Positions 25,568 to 34,376 of a DNA stretch of 59,622 nt are shown here, in pieces; position 1 is the stretch's first letter; each line of letters starts with the position of its first letter. The position numbers and the translations under genes are program-made. Under the pieces are notes generated by a model, which did not search any database, was not told where the DNA came from, and was given only the letters and a program-made list of their open reading frames with translations. This DNA is from Lentibacillus populi. GTDB lineage: Bacteria; Bacillota; Bacilli; Bacillales; Amphibacillaceae. Where the stretch lies: NCBI GenBank assembly GCA_014642895.1, contig BMJD01000027.1:1-59622 (forward strand), in the 5' to 3' direction.

Positions 25568-25631
25568 GGTAAAACCTCCTTTTTCCATTTGATTTCCAAT
25601 ATTGCAAGCAAGAAAATTTTTCACCCCCATT

Positions 25632-25645
25632 TGTAAGCGCTTGCA
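25632..25645 (-). promoter_or_regulatory. cre box (CcpA site)
   Basis: TGTAAGCGCTTGCA is a perfect 14-bp palindrome matching the CcpA consensus TGNAANCGNNNNCA. It is 65-78 bases upstream of the carrier start, where it could block transcription when preferred carbon sources are present. It is also about 100 bases before the divergent kynU promoter. Confidence 0.7.
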
Positions 25646-25740
25646 TTATTTACCTACTCCATACTATTCTATACATACTTGCCAAATCCTCCTTTTATAC
25701 GAAAAATTCGTGTACATAAGCTATTCCTTTATTTCGACTT

Positions 25741-25769
25741 TTGACACATTCCGGAAAGCGTTTTATCAT
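25741..25769 (+). promoter_or_regulatory. Sigma-A promoter of the kyn operon
   Basis: TTGACA (25741-25746), a 17-base spacer and TATCAT (25764-25769) lie about 40 bases before the kynU start codon. The -35 box is perfect and the -10 box has one mismatch. Confidence 0.65.
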
Positions 25770-25808
25770 TTAAGTAGAGTAAATTCGTTATAAAATGAGG
25801 TGTAATCA

Positions 25809-27080
25809 ATGAATACAGGAAAAAGTTATGCACAGTACCTGGATCAGCAGGATGAACTAAAACACTTCCGCAATGAATTTTACGTTTCAGATGAGACGAT
25901 TTATTTTGACGGCAATTCATTAGGACTTTTATCCAAACGCGCTGAACAAGCAGTTGCGGAATTGATGGATTCCTGGAAACGATACGCGATTGATGGATGG
26001 ACCGAGGGGCATCATCCATGGTTTTATTTATCCGAAAAACTTGGCGACCAGTTAGCCCCACTTGTTGGTGCAAGGCCGGAAGAGGTCATTGTAACAGGAT
26101 CAACCACAACGAACCTGCATCAGCTTGTTGCCAGCTTTTATCGTCCGAACGGCAGAAAAACAAAGATTCTTGCAGACGAACTAAACTTCCCATCTGATAT
26201 TTATGCATTAAAAAGCCAGTTGAAATTAAAAGGCTATGATTCTAGTAAACACTTGATCCAAGTGCCGAGTAACGACGGAAACACACTCAAAACCTCGGAC
26301 ATTATTGCCAACATGACAGACGATGTTGCACTGATTGTCCTCCCTGGTGTCCTCTATCGCAGCGGCCAGATTTTAGATATGAAAACATTAACGAAAGAAG
26401 CACATAAACGCAATATATTGATTGGGTTTGATTTATGCCATTCGATTGGCTCCATTCCCCATCATTTATCAGATTGGGATGTTGATTTTGCTTTTTGGTG
26501 TACGTATAAACATTTAAATGGCGGCCCTGGAAGTGTTGCAGGTCTGTACGTAAACAAACGGCATTTCGGGCATGAACCGGGCCTTGCCGGCTGGTTTAGT
26601 TCGGCAAAGGAAAAGCAATTTGACATGGAGCATCATCTGACACCGGCTGCGGATGCTGGCGCCTATCAAATTGGTACTCCACATCTTTTAAGTATCACCC
26701 CGCTAATTGGTGCGTTGGAACTATTTCAGGAAGCGGGAATAACAAGGATTCGCGAAAAATCGCTTCGCCTCACCAATTATTTAATGGAATTAATCGAAGC
26801 AGAGCTTTCCAGTTACGGTTTTTTCATAGCTAATCCCCGGGAAGCTGCAATGCGCGGGGCTCATGTATTTATTGAACACCAGGAGGCTGCACGAATTTGT
26901 AAGGCACTGAAAGCAGCTGGTGTTATCCCTGACTTTCGTACACCAAACGGCATTCGGCTCGCCCCGGTTCCTTTGTACAACATGTTTGCAGAAGTATGGC
27001 AAACGGTGCAAATTTTGAAATCAATCATGGATAAAGGGGATTATAAACAATTTGAAAACAAACGAGGTGTTATTGCATAA
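25809..27080 (+). CDS. kynU: Kynureninase
   Basis: A 423-residue fold-type I PLP enzyme that splits L-kynurenine into anthranilate and alanine. It has the family segments [11 protein letters not shown] (about 33-43), [21 protein letters not shown], the GFDLCHSIG loop and the cofactor lysine in [13 protein letters not shown] (about residue 237). Length is normal for bacterial KynU. GAGGTG precedes the ATG. The stop codon TAA shares its last A with the ATG of kynB, so the genes are coupled. Confidence 0.95.
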   Translation: MNTGKSYAQYLDQQDELKHFRNEFYVSDETIYFDGNSLGLLSKRAEQAVAELMDSWKRYAIDGWTEGHHPWFYLSEKLGDQLAPLVGARPEEVIVTGSTTTNLHQLVASFYRPNGRKTKILADELNFPSDIYALKSQLKLKGYDSSKHLIQVPSNDGNTLKTSDIIANMTDDVALIVLPGVLYRSGQILDMKTLTKEAHKRNILIGFDLCHSIGSIPHHLSDWDVDFAFWCTYKHLNGGPGSVAGLYVNKRHFGHEPGLAGWFSSAKEKQFDMEHHLTPAADAGAYQIGTPHLLSITPLIGALELFQEAGITRIREKSLRLTNYLMELIEAELSSYGFFIANPREAAMRGAHVFIEHQEAARICKALKAAGVIPDFRTPNGIRLAPVPLYNMFAEVWQTVQILKSIMDKGDYKQFENKRGVIA

Positions 27081-27709
27081 TGACAAACTGGATTGACATT
27101 ACCCAGCCCCTGACCAATACAATTGCTCACTGGCCCGGGGATACACCCTTTTCTTATAACTTAACTTGCACCAAGGAAGAAACCGGATCTACCAACGTTG
27201 GGCAAATTACAACCAGCCTGCATATGGGTACCCATATAGACGCACCCTTTCACTTTGATAACGATGGGTTAACGGTTGATCAGCTTGATGTAAATATATA
27301 TATCGGGAAGGCAGCCGTAATCGATGTCAGCCATACCGACACGATTACCCCAGATATTTTACAGGAACACGAATGGGATAAGGATGTAACACGTCTGTTA
27401 TTGAAAACAAGTCTGCCAAATGATCCTGAACGTTTTCCGAAAAGAATACCGGAACTGGCTCCAGAAATTGCTGCGTTTTTACATGATAAAGGGATAAAAT
27501 TGCTGGGCGTTGACATGCCATCCGTTGATCCCCCTGACAGTAAAGAACTGGCGACACATCATGCATTAGCTGATCATGGCATTTTCATTTTGGAGAATAT
27601 TATGTTAGACCACATAGCTGACGGCAATTATCAACTAATCGCCTTGCCGCTTGCCATTCATGGTGCAGACGGCAGCCCGGTGCGAGCGGTATTGCGAAAA
27701 ATCGATTAA
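27080..27709 (+). CDS. kynB: Kynurenine formamidase (arylformamidase)
   Basis: A 209-residue metal-dependent hydrolase of the cyclase/KynB family, which turns N-formylkynurenine into kynurenine and formate. The hallmark HMGTHIDAPFHF near residue 50 supplies the zinc ligands, with WPGDTPF at 17-24 and LLGVDMPSVDPPDS near residue 140. The ATG overlaps the kynU stop by one base, and kynA follows after 18 bases, giving the compact kynU-kynB-kynA operon. Confidence 0.93.
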   Translation: MTNWIDITQPLTNTIAHWPGDTPFSYNLTCTKEETGSTNVGQITTSLHMGTHIDAPFHFDNDGLTVDQLDVNIYIGKAAVIDVSHTDTITPDILQEHEWDKDVTRLLLKTSLPNDPERFPKRIPELAPEIAAFLHDKGIKLLGVDMPSVDPPDSKELATHHALADHGIFILENIMLDHIADGNYQLIALPLAIHGADGSPVRAVLRKID

Positions 27710-27727
27710 TTAAAAGGAGAGTTTCAC

Positions 27728-28570
27728 ATGACTGATGCAAATGTCACCTTCCAATCGGAGGAAGGTATCCATACTGACTTCAAAGAGAAAATGACCTACG
27801 GCGATTATCTTCAGCTTGATACACTGTTGTCCAGTCAAAAACGATTATCCGATCATCATGATGAAATGCTGTTTATCATTATTCATCATGTGTCAGAGCT
27901 TTGGCTGAAGCTGATTATCCATGAAACGAAAGCTGCTATCAAAGCAATTGAACGAGATGACCTGCAAGCGTCGTTCAAAATGCTTGCTCGCGTTTCTAAA
28001 ATCCAAACACAAATTATTCAGGCATGGGACGTACTATCAACCTTGACCCCGGCAGAGTATATGGAATTTCGCGATACGTTAGGGAATGCATCCGGATTTC
28101 AATCGTATCAATACCGATTGGTTGAATTTGTATTAGGATATAAAACACCCTATATCTTGAAAATCTATCAAAAAGATCCAGAAGTTCATACCATTTTACA
28201 GGAAGCATATAACGCTCCCGGCTTGTATGACGTGGCCATTCAAGCCTTAGCCCGGCATGGATTTGCAATTAATAATGCAATACTACATCGCGATTTTTCC
28301 AAAACGTATCAAAGGGATAGTTCCGTCGAAAGTGCTTGGCTCGATGTCTATAAAGATGTGGAGGCACATTGGGATTTATACCAGTTAGCTGAGAAGCTTG
28401 TGGATGTGGAAGACGCTTTTCAGCAATGGCGGTTCCGTCACATGAAAACGGTGGAACGAATCATTGGACATAAAAAAGGAACTGGCGGATCATCAGGTGT
28501 CGGGTATTTGAAAAAGGTGCTGGATCATTATTTCTTTCCGGAATTGTGGGCGATTCGGACAGAATTGTAA
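27728..28570 (+). CDS. kynA: Tryptophan 2,3-dioxygenase
   Basis: A 280-residue heme dioxygenase that opens the indole ring of L-tryptophan to N-formylkynurenine. It has [34 protein letters not shown] (with the distal His region), [17 protein letters not shown] (substrate-binding Arg and Ser), the proximal heme His in [20 protein letters not shown], and the C-terminal GVGYLKK loop. Length is typical. AAAGGAG precedes the ATG. With the two preceding genes it converts tryptophan to anthranilate; no 3-hydroxylase gene is present, so the 3-hydroxyanthranilate branch is absent here. Confidence 0.95.
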   Translation: MTDANVTFQSEEGIHTDFKEKMTYGDYLQLDTLLSSQKRLSDHHDEMLFIIIHHVSELWLKLIIHETKAAIKAIERDDLQASFKMLARVSKIQTQIIQAWDVLSTLTPAEYMEFRDTLGNASGFQSYQYRLVEFVLGYKTPYILKIYQKDPEVHTILQEAYNAPGLYDVAIQALARHGFAINNAILHRDFSKTYQRDSSVESAWLDVYKDVEAHWDLYQLAEKLVDVEDAFQQWRFRHMKTVERIIGHKKGTGGSSGVGYLKKVLDHYFFPELWAIRTEL

Positions 28571-28707
28571 TGCTATCCTTTATACTGTTGTTGCCATATC
28601 TTTCCGTTCGCATGCGTTTTCTTCTTTTTCAGGCGGATACCTTTCCGTTCGACAAAAACCTTCCACCCGTCCGTAAAGCCGGCTTTTCAACGAATCCCGG
28701 GATCTTG

Positions 28708-28951
28708 TGAACAAAGGCGCAAGCGCCCGTTTAGCGACGTATGGACTGGACTGAGCCGTAGGAGATAAAGGAAACATGCCCCTGCAAAAGGGGTATGCCG
28801 ACGTTGGCCGCAAAGGCCGTTTTTAGTCGGCCTTCCTTCCGCCCCGAACCGATGTTGACTTATCGTAGTGAAGGAGTGTGAAGTTTGCTTGGCTTTAGCG
28901 CTGGAGCTGGACATGGCCAACTCTGACGTAAGCAGAATAGAGCCTAAATTT
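28708..28951 (+). repeat. Structured intergenic repeat, copy A (with internal insert)
   Basis: Starts TGAACAAAGGCGCAAGCG and ends with GCGCTGGAGCTGGACATGG plus a conserved tail up to GAATAG. It matches copy B at 47937-48128 along both ends, but carries an extra central block of about 55 bases with its own hairpins (CCCCTGCAAAAGGGG; GGCCGCAAAGGCC). It fills the gap between kynA and the NSS symporter. Open frames over it are not genes. Confidence 0.75.
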
Positions 28952-29050
28952 TTTTAAACTTTCTTTACCTACGACGAAATACCATTACTTGCGCTTACCC
29001 AGAAGAAATGATATTTTTTAAAGATAAGCATTTTCAAAGGGAGGAATATC

Positions 29051-30394
29051 ATGCAGAAAAAAACAGATCAATGGTCATCAAAACTCGGCTTTATTTTATC
29101 ATCAGCCGGTGCCGCGATTGGCCTTGGTGCAATTTGGAAGTTTCCTTATATGACCGGGATGAACGGCGGTGGAGCGTTTTTTCTCTTGTTTATCGGGTTC
29201 ACAATTATCATTGGCCTCCCCTTATTAATTGCGGAATTCATTATTGGCAGAGGTGCACAAAAGGAAGCAGTTAGTGCCTATAAGGTTCTCGCATCAAATA
29301 ACGGATGGTCGATTATTGGCAAACTGGGAGTATTTGGAGCATTTATTTTAATGTCTTTTTACAGTGTTGTCGGCGGATGGGTACTCATCTATAGTGCCAT
29401 GTCCATCCCGGGACTGATCATTACGGGAACGGCCGATTACCAGGGATTATTCACCACCATAACAGGCAATCCCGGCATTACTATTCTGGGTCACGCCTTA
29501 TTTATGATCATTAATATTATTGTCATTTCATTTGGCATCAAAAATGGGATTGAAAAAGCTAGTAAAGTGTTAATGCCATTATTGTTTATCTTTTTTATCA
29601 TCCTGGTTATTCGTGCAGTCACCTTTGAAGGTGCCATGGAAGGACTCGAGTTTTTTCTGCAGCCGGATTTCTCAAAATTAACCGGGGAGAATGTGTTATA
29701 TGCACTTGGGCAATCCTTTTTTTCATTGGCGGTTGGGATTTCCGTTATGGTCACATATAGTTCCTACCTAAAAAAAGACGTTAGCCTGCCAATGTCAGCG
29801 GGCTCTGTTTCGATTATGAATATTTTTGTATCATTGCTCGCCGGGTTAGCCATTTTTCCGATTGTCTTTTCGTTCGGTCTTGAACCAACGGAAGGTCCTG
29901 GTTTATTATTTATTGTCTTACCGGAAGCATTCGCCCAAATGCCACTCGGTGAACTATTCTTATGTTTATTTCTTTTACTATTCTTATTTGCCGTGTTGAC
30001 ATCTTCTTTTAGCATGCTGGAGATTATTACTTCTGCTTTTACCGCTAACAAGCAACGTTCACGTACCAAAGTGGCCTGGATAGCGGGATTTATCGTTTTT
30101 CTTGCAGGAATTCCAGCAGCACTGTCATCCAATGTATTAGTAGATGTTAAAATTTTTGGATTGACGGCGTTTGATGCATCTGATTTTCTGGTAAGTAATA
30201 TCATCCTTCCGCTCGGGTGTTTGCTAATTGCAATATTTATTACCTTTGTTATGGATAAAGCTTTAGTTAAACAGGAGTTTTATTATGGGAGAAATCTATC
30301 CCCTGGCCTATTTCGACTATGGTTTCCGATTATGCGCTGGCTTGTGCCGGTTACGATTATTATTGTTTTTGTCAGTTCACTTGGAATGCTGTAA
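29051..30394 (+). CDS. Neurotransmitter:sodium symporter (NSS/SNF family), candidate tryptophan carrier
   Basis: A 447-residue membrane protein with about 11 helices. The N-terminal helix reads WSSKLGFILSSAGAAIGLGAIWKFPYMTGMNGGGAF, the classic NSS helix-1 sodium and substrate site (GAAIGLGAIWKFPY). Helix 6 has FSLAVGISVMVTYSSY. Bacterial NSS members such as TnaT and LeuT carry tryptophan or other hydrophobic amino acids. Its position 480 bases behind kynA, same strand, makes tryptophan a reasonable guess. GGGAGG precedes the ATG, and a strong terminator closes the gene. Confidence 0.88.
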   Translation: MQKKTDQWSSKLGFILSSAGAAIGLGAIWKFPYMTGMNGGGAFFLLFIGFTIIIGLPLLIAEFIIGRGAQKEAVSAYKVLASNNGWSIIGKLGVFGAFILMSFYSVVGGWVLIYSAMSIPGLIITGTADYQGLFTTITGNPGITILGHALFMIINIIVISFGIKNGIEKASKVLMPLLFIFFIILVIRAVTFEGAMEGLEFFLQPDFSKLTGENVLYALGQSFFSLAVGISVMVTYSSYLKKDVSLPMSAGSVSIMNIFVSLLAGLAIFPIVFSFGLEPTEGPGLLFIVLPEAFAQMPLGELFLCLFLLLFLFAVLTSSFSMLEIITSAFTANKQRSRTKVAWIAGFIVFLAGIPAALSSNVLVDVKIFGLTAFDASDFLVSNIILPLGCLLIAIFITFVMDKALVKQEFYYGRNLSPGLFRLWFPIMRWLVPVTIIIVFVSSLGML

Positions 30395-30424
30395 CAGGTG
30401 TCATTTTAGACATCTGTTTTTTTC
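30394..30424 (+). terminator. Intrinsic terminator of the NSS gene
   Basis: ACAGGTGTC / GACATCTGT stem with one G-T pair, a six-base loop and seven T residues, directly after the stop codon. Confidence 0.85.
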
Positions 30425-30487
30425 TGCTTACTTTTGGCAGTACACGGGTACTATAATAATAATGACAAGCAAAGGAGTGAGCATACT

Positions 30488-31834
30488 TTGGCTAAAAAAA
30501 TTGTAATTGTTGGCGGGGTTGGCGGTGGTTCAACAGTCGCTTCACAAATTCGCAGGCTTGATAATCAAGCGGAAATTACTTTATTTGAAAGAGGAGCAAA
30601 CATTGCCTTTTCCAATTGCGGGATGCCATATTTCATAGGCGGAACAGTTCCAGTCCGGGATGATATCTTGCCAGATGTGGAGAAATTTGCAAAAAAATAT
30701 AACGTTGACGTAAGGATCCATTCCGAGGTAACACAAATTGACCGTACGAAAAAGTCCGTTACATATCAAAATGACTCAGGTAAATACGAGGAACCATATG
30801 ATGTTCTCATCCTTTCACCGGGGGCTCACGCATCCGTCCCTCCCATAAAAGGACTGACAGAGCAAAATACATTTACACTTAGAACCATACCTGATATGGA
30901 CCGCATCAACGCCTTTATTAACGAAAATAATCCGCAAACATGTGCCATTGTTGGCGGCGGGTTTGTTGGGCTGGAAATGGCTGAAAATATACGTGACCGG
31001 AACATAGATTGTTGCATTATTGACCATTCCGAGCATGTGATGACGTTAGTTGACAGCGATATGGCAGCACATATTCATGATCACCTGGATGAGAAAGGTG
31101 TGCAGTTATTTTTAAATACTTCCCTTGATTCCTTTGCAAATCATGGAAGGACATTACATTTAAACAATGGAAAAAGTCTTGAGACAGATATGACCATACT
31201 AGCAGTTGGTATTAAGCCCAACACGGAACTCGCCAAGCAGGCTGATCTTTCTCTCGGTGAAACCGGAGCAATTCATGTCAATGAATTTATGCAAACGTCC
31301 GATCCAGCCATCTATGCACTAGGTGACGCCGCAGAAACACCGGACTTTCTGACAGGAGCACCAAGTAATGTTGCCTTGGCATCTCCCGCCCACCGGCAAG
31401 CATATATCATCGCCAATCACCTTCATCACACGCCAATTCGGTATCAGGGGGCACTCGGAACATCAATCGTTAAAGTATTTGATTTAACCGTAACAAGTAC
31501 CGGGCACACGAGTGAATCATTAAAGCAGACGTCATTCCAGTTTCAAACGGTAACACATGAAGCGTTATCAAATGCTGGTTATTTCCCTGGTGCCGAGAAG
31601 CTTTCCATAAAAATTCTATTTGCCAGGGAAACCGGAACATTGCTAGGAGGACAGGTGATTGGGGGAAAGGGTACAGATAAACGACTTGCAGTACTGGCGA
31701 CAGCCATTAAAGGCGGGCTGACCGTTGCAGATTTAACTGAACTGGAACTCGGGTATGCCCCACCATATTCATCACCAAAAGACCCGATTAATATTATTGG
31801 CTATAAAGCAGTAGATGCCTTGAACAAAAATTAA
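30488..31834 (+). CDS. CoA-disulfide reductase-like flavoprotein
   Basis: A 448-residue FAD/NAD(P)-dependent single-cysteine disulfide reductase. It has the FAD motif IVIVGGVGGGSTVASQ, the redox Cys in IAFSNCGMPYFIGG (about residue 43), the NAD(P) motif CAIVGGGFVGLEMAEN, and YALGDAAE for FAD. The dimerisation domain ends NIIGYKAVDAL. Coenzyme A disulfide reductases and the related NADH oxidases keep low-molecular-weight thiols reduced. Start: the TTG at 30488 lies ten bases after AGGAG; an ATG at 30434 is in frame but falls in the promoter region (TATAAT at about 30451). It has no rhodanese domain, unlike longer CoA-disulfide reductase fusions. Confidence 0.82.
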   Translation: MAKKIVIVGGVGGGSTVASQIRRLDNQAEITLFERGANIAFSNCGMPYFIGGTVPVRDDILPDVEKFAKKYNVDVRIHSEVTQIDRTKKSVTYQNDSGKYEEPYDVLILSPGAHASVPPIKGLTEQNTFTLRTIPDMDRINAFINENNPQTCAIVGGGFVGLEMAENIRDRNIDCCIIDHSEHVMTLVDSDMAAHIHDHLDEKGVQLFLNTSLDSFANHGRTLHLNNGKSLETDMTILAVGIKPNTELAKQADLSLGETGAIHVNEFMQTSDPAIYALGDAAETPDFLTGAPSNVALASPAHRQAYIIANHLHHTPIRYQGALGTSIVKVFDLTVTSTGHTSESLKQTSFQFQTVTHEALSNAGYFPGAEKLSIKILFARETGTLLGGQVIGGKGTDKRLAVLATAIKGGLTVADLTELELGYAPPYSSPKDPINIIGYKAVDALNKN

Positions 31835-31836
31835 GC

Positions 31837-31852
31837 TCCCAAATCCAAGGGG
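31837..31852 (+). repeat. 16-bp direct repeat, left copy
   Basis: TCCCAAATCCAAGGGG recurs exactly at 32820-32835. The two copies flank the gene-poor kilobase holding the TnpB remnant and the 52-bp array. The sequence can form a weak CCC/GGGG hairpin before T, so it could also be two related terminators. Confidence 0.5.
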
Positions 31853-31895
31853 TTCTTAATTAAGGTGTATACAATAAAATCACACAGAGTTTGGC

Positions 31896-32129
31896 AGTGA
31901 ACTACTCACCACTTAGCTACGCTTGAAGTGGGAGCTTCTCACTTCCATGACGAAAGCAACCTTTCATCTCCATGAGCGTTACTTCGGGAAGTTCCTGCCC
32001 TAGATGTCCGACGATTCGGAGTTTCTTTCGTACCTTGGATATTTTACGCATGGAAGGATTTCGCTTGGTTTTCGCATTTTTTATTTCTCCATGCAACCTC
32101 ATATATCCAGTTATCAAAGAACACTTCAT
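31896..32129 (-). mobile_element. Right-end remnant of an IS200/IS605-type TnpB element
   Basis: Read on the minus strand, the last codons give GQELPEVTLMEMKGC followed by EKLPLQA, the usual end of TnpB proteins. A GAAGTGGGAG-type stretch follows, with a hairpin CCCACTT ... AAGTGG (31908-31930) and the terminal GTAGTTCAC at 31896. This is the layout of the 3' end of TnpB elements, where the tail of tnpB overlaps the guide RNA scaffold and right-end hairpin. The nuclease domain and any tnpA are missing, so the element is dead. Only about 70 codons of frame remain and the N-terminal half of these is not clearly TnpB. Confidence 0.6.
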
Positions 32130-32281
32130 AGATAAATACTAACATAAGTTCAGTCAATTAGCACATCTAAAGACGTATTTGCCCGAAAGCCAATTCATCT
32201 CCACCCTACTCCTTGTGCTAAATCCCTTCACAATCCTTGAGGATGAAGACTTCTTGGCTAAGTTCGTTAAAATTATCAAAT

Positions 32282-32327
32282 AAAAATAGCAGGGTAATTT
32301 ACAAATAAATCCTCCTGCTATTTTTTT
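32282..32327 (+). terminator. Intrinsic terminator
   Basis: A perfect 12-bp stem, AAAAATAGCAGG / CCTGCTATTTTT, with a 20-base loop and a T-run. It lies 450 bases after the CoA-disulfide-reductase-like gene and may be its distal terminator or a remnant from a lost gene. Confidence 0.65.
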
Positions 32328-32390
32328 CTATGTTTTTAGTAAGATAAGCAGGCAATGAAGAACAAATCTGATCGGATTACGGAAAAAGTC

Positions 32391-32585
32391 TTTCATCATG
32401 GATATCAGTGACCTTACTCGCTCGAATTACAAGGAAATAGGCCTTCATCATGGATATCAGTGACCTTACTCGCTCGAATTACAAGGAAATAGGCCTTCAT
32501 CATGGATATCAGTGACCATATTCGCTCTAATTACAAGGAAATAGGCCTTCATCATGGATATCAGTGACCACATTCGCTCCGATTT
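32391..32585. repeat. Tandem array of a 52-bp unit (about four copies)
   Basis: Units start at 32391, 32443, 32495 and 32547 with CTTCATCATGGATATCAGTG, followed by a CTCGCTCGAATTACAAGG-type part. Period is exactly 52. The first two inner copies are nearly identical, the last is partial, and a degenerate half-unit precedes the array (32369-32390). Each unit contains the interrupted palindrome TCATGGATATCAGTGA. No spacer-like variable parts and no coding potential were seen. Confidence 0.85.
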
Positions 32586-32819
32586 ATAATAGAAGTCGAT
32601 TTTTTCAAGTTTGTTCTATCACGTGTCTGACAGTAATTAATATCTATTTTTATGCAGTAAATAGCGGAATAGGAATATACATTCCTGTCCCGCTTATACC
32701 TATACGTTTTCCAAATGCTATTTGGAGACACAATAAAACCTGATACACAAATAACATGTGAAAATCTATCCGATTTCACTTGCTATTTAGTGTATTTGCA
32801 CCCTTAAAAGAACCTGTTA

Positions 32820-32835
32820 TCCCAAATCCAAGGGG
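32820..32835 (+). repeat. 16-bp direct repeat, right copy
   Basis: Exact second copy of the sequence at 31837-31852. Here it is followed by GTTTTTTATA, so this copy could act as a weak terminator for either direction. Confidence 0.5.
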
Positions 32836-32852
32836 GTTTTTTATATTCGTGT

Positions 32853-33524
32853 TTATAAATCCTCTTCTATCCGATAGATCAACGTATAATTTTCTTCATC
32901 CAGCAGTTCACTAACATGAATTCGCACCCCGTGGCCAAAAATGACTTCATCTTCTGTCATTGCAACAATCATTGCTTTCATTTCATTTTTGGCATCATAA
33001 TAAATATCACCAACAACCGGTTTCAGTTGTGTTTCGGACGCCTGTAGGTATTTCGGAGATTCATCCGCATGCAACTGCGTTTCCGGAACGAGACTTTTAT
33101 CAAAATACGCGATATCCTGGCTACCCTCTGCCTTGCCTGGGACCATTACAACATATTCACTATGTTTTACCCCGTTGTCCTTTGTTGTTACAACATTCCC
33201 ATCTTCTACGGTATCTACCTTTTCAATTTCATTAAGGGAATAATGGTCAAGGAAATCGGGAGCCGGTTTAATAATTAAAATATAATCGCCTTTTTCCGGC
33301 AATTTGTCCTTGTCAATGGTGTACCGTTTGCCGTAGAAAATAAACGAATCCAAATGTTTCGGCCGGTACAAATTAATTTCGCTCGCTTTCGTAAGTATTT
33401 GCTGCATATCCTTCAATCGGTATAAATGGACGGACTTCTTAAACATCGGCTTAACCGAATAAACCTTATGCAGTTCATTCTTATAGAAAACAAATTGTCC
33501 CTTTCTTACTTGGAAAAGCTTCAT
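32853..33524 (-). CDS. Conserved hypothetical protein, soluble, 223 aa
   Basis: No signal peptide or membrane helix. The N-terminal 60 residues are basic and beta-rich (MKLFQVRKGQFVFYKNELHK, KKSVHLYRLKDM), then KHLDSFIFYGKRYTIDKDK, a middle GVKHSEYVVMVPGKAEGSQD segment, and an acidic C-terminus. The pattern of short beta strands with repeated F-Y-K-x-x-x motifs suggests SH3-like or KOW-like small barrels, but I do not recognise a named family. An AGGTAACG sequence seven bases before the ATG is an acceptable ribosome site. It stands alone. Confidence 0.65.
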   Translation of the reverse strand: MKLFQVRKGQFVFYKNELHKVYSVKPMFKKSVHLYRLKDMQQILTKASEINLYRPKHLDSFIFYGKRYTIDKDKLPEKGDYILIIKPAPDFLDHYSLNEIEKVDTVEDGNVVTTKDNGVKHSEYVVMVPGKAEGSQDIAYFDKSLVPETQLHADESPKYLQASETQLKPVVGDIYYDAKNEMKAMIVAMTEDEVIFGHGVRIHVSELLDEENYTLIYRIEEDL

Positions 33525-33675
33525 TTCGTTACCTCCTCATGAATCATTTTTCAAAAATAATAATGGCTTAAATTCTTTTCCTTCTTATTGTACATCCTAA
33601 ACATAGTATATGTAATTTCCTTTAAAGTAAAAGCAATTGTACCATTTTTCCATAAGGATAACTAGTGTTAGAACA

Positions 33676-33700
33676 AAAGGCTCCCATTACAGGAACCTTT
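33676..33700 (-). terminator. Terminator of the terC-family gene
   Basis: On the minus strand AAAGG-TCC pairs with GGA-CCTTT around a short loop, ending in TTTTGTTC, overlapping the last bases of the gene region. Confidence 0.6.
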
Positions 33701-34376
33701 ATGCTTTCGTGTTTTTATTCTGTACGTATCCTGACAACAATACGCCGATCGTCAGAATTACAATAATCGCATACTGGAATGGCCCATGTTCCAATTGAAG
33801 CGTATTTGTAACGAAATCGTCCTCCGTTATCATTTCTCCAGCGGTCCATGCTAATATCCCAGCACCGATATAGGCAATCCATGTATATTTTTCCATGATT
33901 CGAACAATCACTTTGGAGCCGAAAATCATGATTGGTATACTAACCGCAACACCAAGTGCAATCATACCGATATGCCCTTTTGCCGCACCGGCGACCGCTA
34001 CAACATTGTCAAGGCTCATGACGGCATCCGCCATAATAATCGTCATAACGGCCTTCCCCAAACTGCTTGATGATTGAACATTCGCTTCCTCTTTGTCATC
34101 AATCAGTACGTTGTGGGCTATATAAAGCAAAAGAAGCCCGCCAATTAAATGAACCAATGGTATTTGCAATAAATATACAATAACAATAGCAAAGATGATC
34201 CGTAAAATTACCGCACCGCCAGTCCCCAAAATAATTGCTTTGTTTTGGCGTTTTTTTGGTAATCTTCTGGTGGCCAATGCAATAACGATCGCGTTATCTC
34301 CTGAGAGAACGATATCAATCGCAATGATCTTTAATAATGCAATAATCGATTCAGATGTAAATTCAATACCGAGCAA
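33699..34376 (-). CDS. TerC/YjbE-family integral membrane protein
   Basis: About 225 residues with seven hydrophobic helices. The acidic intramembrane motifs VLSGDNAIVIALATRRLP (helix 1) and MADAVMSLDNVVAVAG (helix 4) are the two conserved DN sites of the TerC family, thought to bind metal ions; several family members export manganese. A cytoplasmic DDKEEANVQSSSS loop separates the halves. No yybP-ykoY-type riboswitch is visible upstream. I favour a TTG start at 34376 with GGGTGG eight bases away; a GTG at 34388 abuts its only ribosome site. Its 5' end is duplicated at 37860-38045. Confidence 0.82.
   Translation of the reverse strand: MLGIEFTSESIIALLKIIAIDIVLSGDNAIVIALATRRLPKKRQNKAIILGTGGAVILRIIFAIVIVYLLQIPLVHLIGGLLLLYIAHNVLIDDKEEANVQSSSSLGKAVMTIIMADAVMSLDNVVAVAGAAKGHIGMIALGVAVSIPIMIFGSKVIVRIMEKYTWIAYIGAGILAWTAGEMITEDDFVTNTLQLEHGPFQYAIIVILTIGVLLSGYVQNKNTKA

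Noticed and set aside
25568-25808. Lysine riboswitch (L-box) before the NhaC-type gene
   Set aside because: The region is too short and lacks the conserved L-box blocks; only a cre box and promoters are visible.
28580-28920. Two minus-strand open frames of about 77 codons
   Set aside because: They are translations of structured repeat copy A; a similar peptide appears from copy B at 47865-48062, showing that the DNA element, not a protein, is shared.
32391-32585. Possible CRISPR array
   Set aside because: Repeats are directly adjacent with a fixed 52-bp period and no variable spacers, and no cas genes occur in the window.
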